A DNA stretch of 64,000 bases from Datura wrightii (GCA_035772735.1 JASDFA010000011.1:2790001-2854000), one strand, 5' to 3'; counted from the stretch's first letter, positions 13,395-25,339 are shown. Notes: generated by a model not told the origin, from the letters alone. Made by a program: numbers and translations.

Positions 13395-13930
13395 ATAATT
13401 TTTTTTTGAAATAATTGCGAAGTATATGATATGTATTTTTTATTAATAAATATAATTTTAAAAAATAATTATAATTTGTAATATTTCTCTCTAAATCTCT
13501 TTTGCCTCCTTCCTCTTCCTCCCTCTCTCTTGCTTGCTCTCTACTTTTTCCTCGCTCTCTTTCTCTCCTCTTCTCTCTCTCTATTTTTTTTTCCCTTTCT
13601 CGTTGCCTCTCTCTTTCATGATATATTGGTACATAACAAATCTGATGCTGATACATGATACATGATACATTGATAATATGATATTGATAGATGATACAAT
13701 CGACACTTTGCTAGCACAATGCACCAAATTATAATTATATATTGATAATTGACAAAAAAAAAAATTAATACATATGAATATAAAAGTGTATAATAGATAT
13801 ATAACAATTCTAGAATTATCAAAAATATGATATTGATACATGTATCAAAAGACTCATCTATCTAAATGAAAATTATGTGTTTCACTGAAAAAATTGATAC
13901 ATACCGATAAACATAAAAAAAAAAGGAAAC
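13395..13930. repeat. Polypyrimidine plus TGATACA-rich repeat
   Basis: Positions 13395-13620 are the inverted counterpart of 11885-12110 (AT tail, then a CT-rich tract). They are followed by many TGATACAT-type words. A block near 13850-13910 (CATCTATCTAAATGAAAATT, then ATGTGTTTCAC) is shared with 62970-63030 at the right edge of the window. The basic reading frame of RERE repeats here is not a gene. Confidence 0.6.
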
Positions 13931-14773
13931 AGATACCATTCGAAAAATATTGAATGGAATTGTCAAGTCATCCATAACTATTCAGTAAAAATAAGATTTT
14001 ATTTTGATCAAACCGCCTAGTTTGCTTTGTTTATTAGTTTATCGTAGGACATATCCCATTTCAAGATTCATCGACTGGAATCCGATTCTATTTCCATAAT
14101 ACTTACTTCCATTTTATTTAGTTAGTAAAATCTTCTAACTATATATTACTCTTATACAAGTCTCCTCTTTCTCTTGTGTTTTTCTCTGAAGACGGAGATA
14201 CAAATGAATGAATATAAACTCAATTGGAGCTTTTGATTTTTTTCTTGTATACACGTAAACTGTATTTATCGATACAATATTTATTAATCGATAGAATAAA
14301 TTCGTGATACGACCTAAATGCACACATGAATATAAGTAGAATGAATAAATAAAAATGATATAAGAGCGAATTAATACATGTGATATAAGAATGGATGAAT
14401 ACAAGTTTAATTATATACAACAAGTATTCATTGATAATACTAGCGCACCTATGAATGTAATATGAATACAATTGTTTGATACCCTCCAAAAAAATATAAA
14501 AAATACAGAGAGAAAGATGCAATTAAAATACAGTAAATAAAGAGGGAGAGAAAGAAATAGAGAAATAGAGAAAGAGAAAGCCCTTTACTATGTTCATTAT
14601 TAAAGGAATATATAATATTAAAATGAAAAAAATGGAACCACTTCTTATGGACTCATTGAGAATGATTCTGATATACGTAGAAATAATCGGGCGGGGGAGG
14701 GGGGAGCGTGGCAAGAGAGATTTTGGAGAGAGGGGGAGAGATGATTTTTTGTTTGCCCTAGAAATTATTGCTA
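13931..14773. other. AT-rich and purine-rich intergenic stretch
   Basis: No gene is seen. There are GATAC-rich words at 14250-14500, GA-rich tracts at 14540-14580 and G-rich runs at 14690-14745 (GGGCGGGGGAGGGGGGAG). Confidence 0.45.
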
Positions 14774-15056
14774 CTCCCTCAGTTTCAAAATAAATAATTT
14801 TTTTGGCCTTTTGATTTTATTTCAAAATAAATGGTGTTTTACGTGATCAAGAAGATATTAATGATGTTCTTTCAATTTTATCCTAATTTAAGTGGAGAGA
14901 GTTTTACATAATTAAGAAAATATTAAATAGTTACATCTTTTTCAAGCTATTTATTAGGGGTAAGTGGGTAAAATTATATTTTCTGTTTAGGAATGAGTAG
15001 TTTTCTGAAGGGGTATACTTAAGCTGAAAGCACCACTTATTTTAAAATGGAGAGAG
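14774..15056. mobile_element. Stowaway-like MITE
   Basis: The left end CTCCCTCAGTTTCAAAATAA and the right end TTATTTTAAAATGGAGAGAG are inverted repeats, flanked by TA at 14772-14773 and 15057-15058. It is the inverted counterpart of the 6563-6847 element over about 283 bp. Confidence 0.85.
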
Positions 15057-15596
15057 TATAAATTATATTTATACAATTATGACTACTAATAATAATTAGT
15101 TTTCAAATAAATGCTATTTATGAAAATTTTAATTTAACTTTATATAAACATGTAATTTTGTGATATAAACCTCTTTCTGATACTCTAATTCCGTCCATAA
15201 CCCCCTCCCTCCCTCCCCCCACCCCATAACATAATTTTTTGAATAAATTATACCCGTGTACCTATTTTTTTCGCACAATTTACTTGAAAGAGGACAAAAG
15301 TTAAATAGCAACCTAAAATAGTTCATATTTCTGCAAATCTCCCAACAAATCACACGAACCTTTTCCAAACCCAATGTACCAAATAGCAAATCAAATTCAG
15401 CAGGCCCTTTTTCTTAGAGAAGGCCGGGCCCAAGTCATTTGGGAGTTAGGTAGCAATACGCACCAAACTGCACCAACGGATTCTCAAGCACAAAAGCATT
15501 TTGAGCAAAGAAAACCTTAATTTTACGCAGAAAGATTTGATTTTAACGACACCCATCTTCCGAGATTTGTGAAAATTCAACATTATTAAGGTTTCA
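15057..15596. other. Upstream region of the phosphatase gene
   Basis: About 540 bases precede the PSP start codon. A poly-pyrimidine stretch (CCCTCCCTCCCTCCCC) lies near 15205-15220 and a GGCCGGGCCC word near 15423. No clear TATA box was recognised. The minus-strand reading frame at 15129-15389 lacks a family signature. Confidence 0.4.
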
Positions 15597-18500
15597 ATGG
15601 AGGGGCTGATGAGTTTTCAGGCGAACTCTGTTCCTGATGTCTCTAGACAGCAAAGCTCGGTACTAGTTCCTACATTCTCTCCAAAAATTACTACACGAGT
15701 TTCTGTCCAGTCAATTGGAATGGTGAGAAATTCCAAATTGTTTAATTCCTTTGTTGCTTCAGTTCAGCCCCTTGAAGCTTCTGTTGTAACCCCTTTCGAC
15801 AACACTTTACCATCTAAAGGTAAAACATTACGATCTGAGATCGTTCTTGGTGGGGTTAATCTCTCTGTCTGTGTGTATGTTCTGTGTACATGAACAATTG
15901 AATCTTGTTTTCAAAACTATAACATCTGTCTTATTTTGTTATGGATTCGTTAGTTTCTGTATATCTCTAATCATGCTTGTAAAATGAAATGAACCCGAGT
16001 AGAGCAGAACTTACATAGAGAATTCATGTAGCTGACCCCAACTAGTTTGGGATTTTGACGAAGTCGATTGATTGATGCTTGTAGAATGAAATATGGGATT
16101 GGTTCAATTATAGATGCAATTGATTGTTATTGTGTGGCTGGCTGATGGTTTTTGAAATTATGTCAGAGGTTCTTCATGTTTGGCAAAATGCGAATGCCGT
16201 ATGCTTTGATGTGGATAGCACTGTGTGCATAGACGAGGGCATCGATGAATTTGCTGAGTTTTGTGGTGCTGGAAAGGCTGTAGCGGAATGGACTGCTAGG
16301 TTAGCTGCCCATTTTAATGTGGCAAATAATGTTTCTAATCTATTGCTCATATCCCTTCTTGTCTTTGACAGGGCAATGAATGGGTCTGTTCCTTTTGAAG
16401 AAGCATTGGCAGCTCGCCTGTCTCTTATTAATCCTTCATTGTCCCAACTCCAGGATTTTCTCAAGAGACCTCCACGGTAACAATATACAATGTGTCTTTA
16501 ATCAACGATGTGTATAAGGTTTCCATTTATTTGAATTTTTATTACATGCCTACTAAAAGGAAAGACAACGAAGTGTTCAGTCATTCAGATTTTCACCTTT
16601 TTATGGCAAATTTAACGGTTGCAGTTAAGGGCTGGATATACTTTGTAGGTGTAAACTATTACTATCTGTCATTCCCCTAACCTGGGGGCCTTGATCAGAT
16701 CTGCCAATTTAGTTATTTGAAAACTTTTAGCCGCTATAGAGTCATGGTTGTCATTTTCTTTCTCCCATTGAATTCTTAAAAATCTTTTTGTATTTGATAA
16801 TCAGATGTCATAGCTGTCTAGATTCATGATTCCTTAAGACTAATTGCAGACGTGTTGTAATTGACACGATAATCAGCAGTTTATAATTTCTCCTAAGCAA
16901 CGAATACATTTGGAACTCGTTACTTGTTAGGCACAATTTAAAATGCTATTTCTTCATTTCTAACCTTCACGAGCTCTAGCTCTCTTTACTTTATTAGTTT
17001 CCTATGAATTCAGCCTTACAGTTCAGAGAACACTGGTAGCAGTATTAAACACTCAACCACCCTTCAAGATCTTTAAAGGATTAGTAAATTTTTAATAGAG
17101 GCCACGGCCCTGCCAGTTCTTACTTCACTATGGCATTACAAAGGAAAAGAGATGACTTGAATAGAAGAGCCGCTTTAGTTAACCACTTTTATTGTAGGTC
17201 TGTGATAAGCCACAACATAAGCTTGGGTCTGGGCTCAGCCTTTGTTATATAAAAGTTTGGCCATGGTTACGGATTTACAGTTAATTGAATACCTGTGTTC
17301 CTTCAACCATCTGTTAGTTTGTGATAACAAAGATATACAACTTTCTGTAATTAAATTTTAGTATGTTCACTCAACAAACCCATGTCTCCCAACTTGACGT
17401 TACTATAATGAAAAATTCTAAAGGAAATTCCGTACATATAAAATTTTCAACTGAAAAGACAATTACTTTCCACACTTATGGTATTACATTGGGTATGCTG
17501 TTGTCGTTGTTGTAAAAGATAATTACTTTATACTAAGGAAAAGTATCTAAGATAATCTGCCCTAATCCGTCACTCCCTAAAAATGGCCGAACAAATCAAC
17601 TTTTGTCTGGTGTCTCTTTGAAGCTAGTTGATAGTTTTCTTTAATCAGCTTGGGTTGTTAAAATATTTTCAAAGATAATCTGGTCTAATCTGTCAATGCA
17701 TTAAAAATACCAAATAAATCAACTTTCGCCTGGTGTCCCTTTGAAGCTAGCTGATTGATTACTTTAACCAGGTTAGGTTGCTGAATCGTTTGTGGTTATG
17801 ATTGGTGCAGACTTTCTCCTGGCATTGATCTATTGGTCAAGAAGCTGAAGGATAAAAATAAAGACGTTTATCTGGTCTCTGGAGGATTCCGTCAAATGAT
17901 CAATGTACTTCCCTTGTCGAAATGCTTTGTTTATGGTTAGTTTTATTTGTTCATCTTGAAATGATATAAATATGTCAAGGATAAGGGGTTGTGATTACAT
18001 TTTTTCTTATAATATTAAGAAGTTTCAAAGCTATTCCAGGTGAGCTTTGATCTTCATCCTATTCTTGGCTACTGTTAGTAGTTTCGAGATTTTAATTTGT
18101 AATTTGGAAGAGTGCCAGTTAACAATGGTTGGTCATCCTTTTGTGCAAGTACTGATATATACTCCTATATAATAGATTATTACTAAGTGGCACGTTTAAT
18201 AACATTTTATATTAGTTGGACTGAGGGATGTTAGAGATGACCTGAAACAGATTCCTTTCTTCAGATGGCTGGCTACCACTAATAAGATGAAAGCTTCGGG
18301 TGGTCATTTATTCAGTTAACTGTAATGTCCAGCTACACTTTAAACAATTCTGCTTAGTTACCTGATATTTGCTTAATTTGGGTGACAAAAGCATCTCGAT
18401 GACTATAATCTAGTTAATTATCATTCGATCTACTAGTCCTGTATGTCACTTTTCAATTAGGTGTATTATCTATATGTTCTCTAACCATAATTCTTTCGTT

Positions 18501-19206
18501 AAGCCTGTCGCATCAATCCTTGGTATACCACTTGAAAATATCTTTGCCAATCAAATACTCTTTGGGAGCAATGGAGAATTTGCTGGATTTGATAAAAATG
18601 AGCCAACTTCAAGAAGAGGCGGAAAAGCTACTGCAGTTCAACAAATAAGAAAGGTTGGTGTTGGAACTGCTGCTGATATGGTTGTTTATTTTAACACACT
18701 TTTTGAAGATCTTCATAAAGCTGAGCAATTTTCCAGGCTCATGGATACAAGTCATTAGTGATGATTGGTGATGGTGCTACAGATCTTGAGGTAAGTAACC
18801 AATATCTTCGTCTCCCTTTTGCCAAAATGAAATGAAATAAGGGTGATAACCGTAGTGTTTGTTTGAAAATTTGCAAAAAAAGAGAGTCTGCAACTCAGTT
18901 TTCAGTTTTCTTTTTCGTGTAAACTCTCGAGTGTTTGAAAATGTCCAAAGAGAACACCTCTTTAGCTGGATACCGAACTTGTTTGCTCTTGTTTATAAGT
19001 TCCACTTTGTGATTTGTTTGTGGACTCTGAATGGTATCTCTCTTGACATCTCTTGCCCCTCTCTCCAATTTGTGTTGTAGGCTCGTATGCCGGGTGGTGC
19101 GGACTTGTTTATTTGCTATGGCGGAGTTCAACTACGAGAATCAGTTGCAGCTAAAGCTGATTGGCTGGTGTTTAATTTTAAGGACTTGATCAATTCATTG
19201 GTGTGA
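15597..19206 (+). CDS. PSP: Phosphoserine phosphatase, plastid (7 exons)
   Basis: Exons 15597-15819, 16167-16299, 16372-16476, 17811-17904, 18504-18653, 18737-18790 and 19081-19206 give 294 aa, close to the usual plant length. The enzyme (HAD superfamily) hydrolyses O-phospho-L-serine to serine in the plastid phosphorylated pathway. Residues 1 to about 74 (exon 1) are rich in S, T, V and basic residues with few acids, as in a chloroplast transit peptide. HAD motif I is FDVDSTVC (nucleophile D89, D91). The motif II serine is in LVSGGF, the motif III lysine in GGKA, and motif IV is GDGATD. The C-terminus reads LFICYGGVQLRESVAAKADW. All introns are GT-AG and phases agree. Intron 2 (72 bp) is in frame and stop-free. 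The interaction with the sHSP cluster is only one of neighbourhood. Confidence 0.93.
17549..17790. repeat. Imperfect tandem duplication (period about 123 bp) in PSP intron 3
   Basis: AAGATAATCTG starts at 17549 and again at 17672. Both units continue with TCTAATC/CCTAATC, AAATCAACTTT and GGTGTC-CTTTGAAGCTAG blocks. The copies are diverged, so this is an old duplication just ahead of the acceptor at 17810. Confidence 0.75.
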
Positions 19207-19336
19207 TGTGCATCTAAACTGTTCCATCTATATTTTTTTCTCGGGGCTTATACAGCTTTAAATTTCAATCTGGATCTCAGAAACTGAAAGTTCATATTGA
19301 TTGGAAGCTAAGAGCTCGTTCTGCATTGTCACTTCT

Positions 19337-19790
19337 TTTTTTGGTAATAAAAGAATTTTATTAACCAAGACTTATGCATAAATGTCAAAAAACAAGCTGA
19401 AATGGACAACTCCACTTCAGCATAGCTACTAACAAAGCTGCCAGACTACTCATCTCGAAAACATTGACTGGCCTATGTTACCATAAGAGAAAAGAAGCTC
19501 AACTATAGATAGAAATTTAACTGCTCCATTCTTTGTGCTAGTCTGCTCTTCATATACTCCCTATAGTTGGCTTTCGAGGCTCAATCTATCCTCTTCTGGT
19601 GGAAGATCCTATAGTTACTTTCAAGCCAAATGTTGTACACACAAGCTGGCAACATCATCCTGTAAACTTCTGCAGTACTGTTTCTTCCTTTAGCATGGGC
19701 AGGAGCCTACTCCATAGGAGCTGAGCTCTCTGAACACCTTGCCAATGCGACAGTTCCCCACACCCCAGACAGTTGCTGAGTATGTACATT
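19337..19790 (-). mobile_element. Possible LINE remnant (3' end of ORF2, decayed)
   Basis: Read on the minus strand, about 19550-19720 gives fragments resembling the C-terminal zinc-binding tail of plant non-LTR reverse transcriptases (LPACVYNIWLESNYRIFHQK). Stops and shifts break the rest. It lies downstream of PSP and splits a block shared with the 3' flanks of sHSP D and E. The call rests on this one motif-like stretch. Confidence 0.4.
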
Positions 19791-20266
19791 TAGTGGTCGT
19801 TTGGTAGTGCATAAGAATAACGCTGAATAAAGTGTATTAATAATACCTATGTTAGTTATGCTGAAATTATTTTTTTATGCAGTGTTTGGTTCAGTGTGTC
19901 AAAAATAACATTTATTGAATAAGTTATTTAAAAGTTTAGTTATTTATAAAAATACCATCCACAAATAAGACGTGGAAAAAGTTGTAAGGGACAATTATAT
20001 CTTTAACTAATACGAAGGCATGCATTAACAACTATTGCATTATTAATACCATAATTTTTAATGCATTTGTTATACATAGCTTATAGCTTAATATCAAATA
20101 AATTGTATAACTAATGCTATGCTTGCATTAGTCATACGTAGATTGAAAAAGTGTACCAAATAAAATATTAGTAATACACAAAATCAATGCTTATAAAATA
20201 TTAGTAATACACAAAATCAATGCTTAGCTTATTTCTTCTATAATACACTCTACCAAACGACCACTA
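19791..20266. mobile_element. MITE with GTGGTCGTTTGGTAG ends
   Basis: The left end TAGTGGTCGTTTGGTAGTG and the right end CTACCAAACGACCACTA are near-perfect inverted repeats. TA flanks are consistent with a TA target duplication. It shares internal words with the element at 9521-9982. A short internal duplication (ATAAAATATTAGTAATACAC) lies near 20160-20222. Confidence 0.8.
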
Positions 20267-20274
20267 AAATAACA

Positions 20275-20374
20275 GATGTGATATGCATTCCAACTCTCTT
20301 TGGCAGAATGTATATTCTTGAGTTGATGTGATATGCTTTCCAACTCTCTTTGGCAGAATGTATATTCTTGAGTT
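20275..20374. repeat. 50-bp tandem duplication
   Basis: GATGTGATATGC starts at 20275 and at 20325. The two units differ at one base (CATTCC against CTTTCC). It lies directly beside the 19791-20266 MITE. Confidence 0.9.
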
Positions 20375-21257
20375 GGGGTGATTCCCCAGTATAGACTCTT
20401 GTCATGAGCAGCTAGTATCAGAATGAAAAGCTATTCTGGATTGTTATTATTACCATTGTGCATTTTTCGCAAATTTATTGGATTGTTGCTACCAGAATGA
20501 ACGAGGCGCACATTGCAAGAAGCTATATTTGCTCTTTAGTATAACAACTCCATCCTTTAATTTGGTTAAAATATCAATAGTTTGTGGGGAACTGAGATCT
20601 GATAGAGCCATAACTGAAAATACTGAAGTTATAGGATGCTTACATCAAGATTAAGCATTTTATTTTGTTTCAGCCTCTATCACTTAGGCCTTACATATTC
20701 CAATATTTAAAAATAAGTCATATATATGATAAGATAGTACAAGAGCTTGCTAAAGTTTCCAAAATTGTAAAGTCTTCCATCTAGACCTATATTAATAATT
20801 TCAGAATCATGATCCTACTAACTCTTTTAACACATTTGATTGATTAATTTTAGCGCCCTTGCACAAGTTGCAAACTCAATAATTTCAACAAGTTGTAGAT
20901 TACTGTTATAACCCATGCCAACTTCCTTTCCTGGCAATGTTCTCGTGACTCTGATTTGTTCTTTCTGTGTCTGGTTAAGCAGAACACGGAGAGGAAGAGA
21001 AAAGGGGAAGAGATAAAATATTTGAACAGATAGCAGAATGGCACAGAAATACGATTAGTACATTTTTCTTTTGTGAGTTCTCAAGGGAACATCAAACCGG
21101 TGATGGCCAAAAGGGAAGACGACTCAGCGTAAGACAGAGACAGAAAAAACTCCAAAATTTTCAACAATACACAGCTTCATATCTCTATTTTTGTACTTGC
21201 CTCACAATCCATAGAGTACTTTATTGTATTTACATATGAACTTCCAGCCAAACTGTC
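20375..21257. other. PSP to sHSP-A spacer and sHSP-A 3'UTR
   Basis: No gene is seen. The part near 20450-21040 has words (GAATGAACGAGGCGCAC, TTTGAACAGATAGCAGAAT) that recur downstream of sHSP D and E. From about 21070 it carries a 3'-flank motif shared with B and C (GAGTTCTCAAGGGAA, GGAAGACGACTCA). This supports descent from a common duplicated segment. Confidence 0.6.
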
Positions 21258-21722
21258 TTAACCAGAGATCTCAATGGACTTGACGTCAGGCTTCTTCACC
21301 TCTTCCTTAGGAACAGTAACAGTGAGCACTCCATTCTCCATAGAGGCCTTAACCTGATCCATCTTCGCGTTCTCTGGAAGTCTGAATCTTCTCATGAATT
21401 TGCCACTGCTGCGTTCCACACGGTGCCAAGTATCATTCTTGTCCTCTTTCTCCACGTTCCTCTGTCCGCTAATCTGAAGAACCCGATCGTCTTCGATCTC
21501 CACCTTCACTTCCTCCTTCTTAAGTCCTGGAAGATCGGCCTTGAACACATGAGCCTCCGGAGTCTCCTTCCAATCAACTCGAGTGTTGGCAAATGCAGTG
21601 GTCTCCCGTGAATTGGGAACAGGGAAGCCTAACTCCTTGAACGGATCAAACACGTCAATTGAGAATGGATCGAACAGGCTGCTGCTTCGTCGATCGCCGA
21701 AGATTCTTGGGATCAGTGACAT
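21258..21722 (-). CDS. Class I small heat-shock protein (sHSP A), 154 aa
   Basis: A cytosolic ATP-independent chaperone of the alpha-crystallin/HSP20 family, expected to form dodecamers and hold unfolding proteins during heat stress. It is intronless, as usual for CI sHSPs. The N-terminal arm is residues 1 to about 48 (MSLIPRIFGDRRSS, FDPFS). The alpha-crystallin domain is about 49-141, with DLPG at 63-66, W99-H100 and GVLTVTVP at 131-138. The C-terminal IXI motif is I150-E151-I152. The start is the MSLIPRI methionine shared by all paralogues; an in-frame ATG 57 bases upstream (21779) lies almost at the expected cap site. Odd point: E87 of the common GERNVE is Q here. T98 is shared only with B. 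Its 3' end faces PSP. Confidence 0.95.
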   Translation of the reverse strand: MSLIPRIFGDRRSSSLFDPFSIDVFDPFKELGFPVPNSRETTAFANTRVDWKETPEAHVFKADLPGLKKEEVKVEIEDDRVLQISGQRNVEKEDKNDTWHRVERSSGKFMRRFRLPENAKMDQVKASMENGVLTVTVPKEEVKKPDVKSIEISG

Positions 21723-21811
21723 TTTCAGTGAGCTTTTGAGAATTTTCTGTGTTTGCTTTGGTTCTCTGCTTGCTTTCAATTTTGATGGTTCATGGAAGAG
21801 GACCTGGTAGG

Positions 21812-21928
21812 TATTTATAGTTTCTCAGAGGAGTATTTAGCACTTTCTCGATACTTCTATCCGCTGAGATATTATATTTCCAGAGCCAAGTACATATTCC
21901 AGAGGCAGAATGTCGAGAACTCTCTGGA
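21812..21928 (-). promoter_or_regulatory. sHSP A promoter: TATA box and imperfect HSEs
   Basis: On the minus strand TATAAATA lies at 21812-21819, about 90 bases from the MSLIP start. Upstream, TTCTCGATACTTC (21845-21857) and GAACTCTCTGGA (21917-21928) fit the alternating GAA/TTC pentamer rule with one mismatch each. The activator would be a heat-shock transcription factor. Compared with B and C, the distal site has CTC instead of TTC. Confidence 0.65.
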
Positions 21929-21929
21929 C

Positions 21930-24565
21930 AAATCCAGTTAGGCTCGTTAGGAAACCACGCAAGTGAACTGTTGAAATTGGGCTTCCTCCCGTTACAATAG
22001 CTCTGATTTGCGGCCCAATCCCACCATTTGTCTCAAGTGCAAGATTTTGAGTTGATTGCTAATTTTTATTTTTTTCCACTTTAAATTAGTAATTTTTAAT
22101 TTTTATCTTTTGGTGTCTTAAGTAATAAAAAAGATACAAAAATACTTCTAATAAAATTCAAAAGACATAAATTAGCGCTAAATAGCAGAAGCTTATCCTA
22201 TTGAACTTCTGCCTAAGCCACAAGTTCCATAGGTAGAATTCAGTTAAGTTTCAATAACATGAACTTCTACCCACTGAACTTGTGCATCAAGACATAAATT
22301 CATGTTATTAAACTCATACCCAAGGCATAAATTTATGCAATTAAATTTCGTTCCAAGGCAATTTTTCAGACTATTAAACTTTTGTCTTGATGCATAACTG
22401 TGTGAATTTATATCTTTAACATGTAACACAAAAATTGATGTCTTGCAACCTTTTTTTGCTGTTAGGAACATTTTCGATCACTTTTTATCACTTAAAATGT
22501 CAAACGACAAAATTAAAGATCACAAATTTAAAAAGCAAAAATTAAAAATCACTCAAAGTAAAAGCATTGACTCAAAGTAAAAGCATTGACACGAATAACC
22601 CACTTAACTACCAAAGGGACTTCGTTCTTTACAACGGCCCTTCACTTTTGTTATACTACTAAATGGTGTGTGCCCATCCGCAGCAGCACGGGCATATGGC
22701 TCACATTGTTATGAAATCGCAAACTTCTGAAGCTGTTTAAAAGATATCATACTCAAAAATACAATTACAAATACAAATACAAATTCATATAAATAAAAAA
22801 TTAACCTAGTAAAAAAGTAGCAACGGAAGTTTAAATACAGCTCACGTCAACTATTTACATAGTTCGCCTTGAATCTTTTTATTAGCTAATGACAACAGAG
22901 AGTTTTAGGCTTCGAGACTTCTCTTTGCACCATTAACTAATGCACAAATACTTCTCTCTTATGGCTACAAGTCCAACCGGGGGTTTATCAAAGCCTGCAT
23001 GAATAACATGGGAAATTTCAGAACTTTTACCATTGGACAAGCAATGAAAGATAAATAGAGGGATCAGAGGTTTTTATGATCGGAGAAGGAACGTGGTGTT
23101 GAAAATTGCAAACCTTAGGTCATAAAATTTGTTCTCCAATTCCAAGACAAGCTATGTAGTTTGTCGATATGATTTCCTTTTGCAACCTCTGAAGATTATG
23201 ATAAATGTATGAGAATGAAAACAAGGAAATTTTAGTATGCAATTCTCCAGAGTTGTCTATTACCATCAGTACTGGAAACTCTACTATATCTAAACTATTC
23301 AACTTGCTGTCAGCAGAACTGTGAAATACTTTTAGCATTAGCTGTAGCCATTTATAGTTCTGAAAGCAGGACAAAAATTCACACGAATATAAGATTTCAC
23401 ATGTAATTAGGTTCTCCTTTTTTATCATAGCTTTGGTTTATAATTTTATATTTCCCTTCTTGTCATTGTATCACATTCCTCATAATCTATACCCCATCCT
23501 ACATAAACAGAAATTGTGTTATCATATAATTTATCATTTGTAAATTCTTGATCTTAATTTTAAATTACGTAGATCTCATAAGGCATTCACAGAGATTAGC
23601 CTATAACAATATTAATAAGTATTATGATTACTAGAATTCTTATCTGAATAATAATAATTAACCAGTTATATTGTGTAGCTACAAAATCCTCAGGTCACAC
23701 CTGCATTAACCAAAATAATAAATCTCAGGGCTTTTTGGATGAGAGATTCAAATAAGATCTCAATGGAGCCTTATGGGAATAAATTGAATTCTACATCCAA
23801 ATTACAATGTAAATCACAGGATTGTAGTAGGGTCTGGAGCGCTAAGAAGACATTACTGACTTGAAGCTCTGACCTCAACTGTGAAAAGAGTTCTTCTGTT
23901 TCTTTCTTAGTAAGAAGAAAAAATTTAATATATAGTTAGAAATAAGCGTAATCGGACCTTCAAAGCCTGAGCAGAGTAAGAATTCCGAAGAACATTGAAG
24001 AAGAGTTTACATGCAGAAGCAGGTTTTTAGCTCGCAGTGAAGTTGACATCTTTTCCGAGATAGAGCTGCAATTTTCCTTCTATTCTTTTTCTTTTTTTTT
24101 TCCTGGAATTTCTAATGTATAATGACAACAACTAGTGAGAGAACATGGTCATCCAAAATGGACGATTACATTCTCTTCTGCCTACCTTTTTCAGGTGCAA
24201 TTCTCGACGTCGAAGAGGATGACAATACTCTGATTTGTATTTTTCTCTTGCTAGCCAGGAAACTTTGAAGTCGGGGAAGAGAAGTTCAAAACGAAAATTT
24301 AAGTTCGATAAACAAAGATAAACTGCACAAATAACCGATTATGAAATACTATTAGTACATTTTTTTCCCCCACATATAGAGTTCTAGAGGGGAAAACATC
24401 AAACAGGTGATGGCCAAAAAGGAAGACGACTCAACATAACAGAGACAGAAAAAACTCCAAATTTTTCAACAATACAACACACCTTCACACCTCTATTTTG
24501 TACTTTGCCTCACCATCCATAGTGTACTTTACCATATCTACATATAAACTTTCAGCCAAAGTGTC
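21930..24565. other. A-B spacer
   Basis: No gene is supported. About 22040-22580 looks like an inserted element with inverted ATTTTTAATTTTTATTTT-like ends and repeated words such as CATAAATTCATG; similar words recur near 62040-62280. About 22620-24480 is homologous to the B-C spacer (28770-30330), for example AAGACAAGCTATGTAGTTTG against AGGACAAGTTAAGTAGTTTG. The 102-aa minus-strand frame at 23120-23428 is broken in the other copy. Confidence 0.6.
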
Positions 24566-25030
24566 TTAACCAGAGATCTCAATAGACTTGACATCAGGCT
24601 TCTTCACCTCTTCCTTCGGAACAGTAACGGTAAGTACTCCATTCTCCATGGACGCCTTAACTTGATCCATCTTAGCGTTCTCCGGAAGTCTGAATCTTCT
24701 CATGAATTTGCCGCTGCTGCGTTCCACACGGTGCCAAGTATCATTCTTATCCTCTTTCTCCACATTCCTCTCTCCGCTAATCTGGAGAACCCGATCGTCT
24801 TCGATCTCCACCTTCACTTCCTCCTTCTTAATCCCTGGAAGATCGACATTGAACACATGAGCCTCCGGAGTTTCCTTCCAGTCGACTCGAGTGTTAGCAA
24901 ATGCAGAGGTCTCCCGTGAATTGGAACCTAGGAAGCCTAATTCCTTGAATGGATCAAACACGTCAATTGAAAATGGATCGAACAGGCTGCTGCTTCGTCG
25001 ATCGCCGAAGATTCTAGGGATCAGTGACAT
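24566..25030 (-). CDS. Class I small heat-shock protein (sHSP B), 154 aa
   Basis: An intronless cytosolic CI sHSP with the same domain plan as its neighbours: N-terminal arm 1-48, alpha-crystallin domain 49-141, GVLTVTVP at 131-138 and IEI at 150-152. The frame is intact. Differences from the other five cluster in the domain's first strands: P34L, K61N, A62V and L67I (VFNVDLPGIKKEE). T98 is shared with A, whereas C-F have R98. No in-frame upstream ATG extension exists here, in contrast to A and C, which supports MSLIPRI as the real start. Its TATA box is altered (TATTAATA), so expression may differ, but its HSE is the best in the cluster. Confidence 0.95.
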   Translation of the reverse strand: MSLIPRIFGDRRSSSLFDPFSIDVFDPFKELGFLGSNSRETSAFANTRVDWKETPEAHVFNVDLPGIKKEEVKVEIEDDRVLQISGERNVEKEDKNDTWHRVERSSGKFMRRFRLPENAKMDQVKASMENGVLTVTVPKEEVKKPDVKSIEISG

Positions 25031-25118
25031 TTTCAGTGAAGTTTTTCAGAATTTTTTGTGCTTGCTCGGTTCTTTGCTTGCTTTCAGTTTGATGGTTCAT
25101 GGACGACGACCCGGTAGG

Positions 25119-25229
25119 TATTAATAGCCTCTCAGAGGGGTATTTGGCACCCTCCCGATCCTTCTATCTGCTGAGATATTTCTAGAGCCAAGTAGATATT
25201 CCAGAAGCAGATGCCGAGAACCTTCTGGA
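25119..25229 (-). promoter_or_regulatory. sHSP B promoter: altered TATA box, strong HSE
   Basis: The position of the TATA box holds TATTAATA (25119-25126) instead of the TATAAATA found in the other five genes. Upstream, TTCCAGAA (25199-25206) and GAACCTTCTGGA (25218-25229) match the inverted GAA/TTC pentamer array, the second site with three units in register. Confidence 0.65.
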
Positions 25230-25339
25230 CAAATCCAGTTACGCCCATTAGGAAATCACACAAGTGAACTATGGAAATTGGGCTTCCTCCCGTTACAATA
25301 GCTCTGATTCGCGGCCCAATTCTACTCTTCGTCTTTAAC

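Noticed and set aside
13393..13656. 87-aa minus-strand frame with RERE-type repeats
   Set aside because: Translation of a polypurine tract in a dispersed repeat; no domain.
16124..16480. PSP exon read as one continuous 118-aa frame
   Set aside because: Family comparison shows ...EWTAR joined directly to AMNGSVPFEE, so 16300-16371 is an in-frame intron and the frame start at 16124 is intronic.
23120..23428. 102-aa minus-strand frame in the A-B spacer
   Set aside because: The homologous B-C spacer (29400-29660) has indels that break it; no family signature.
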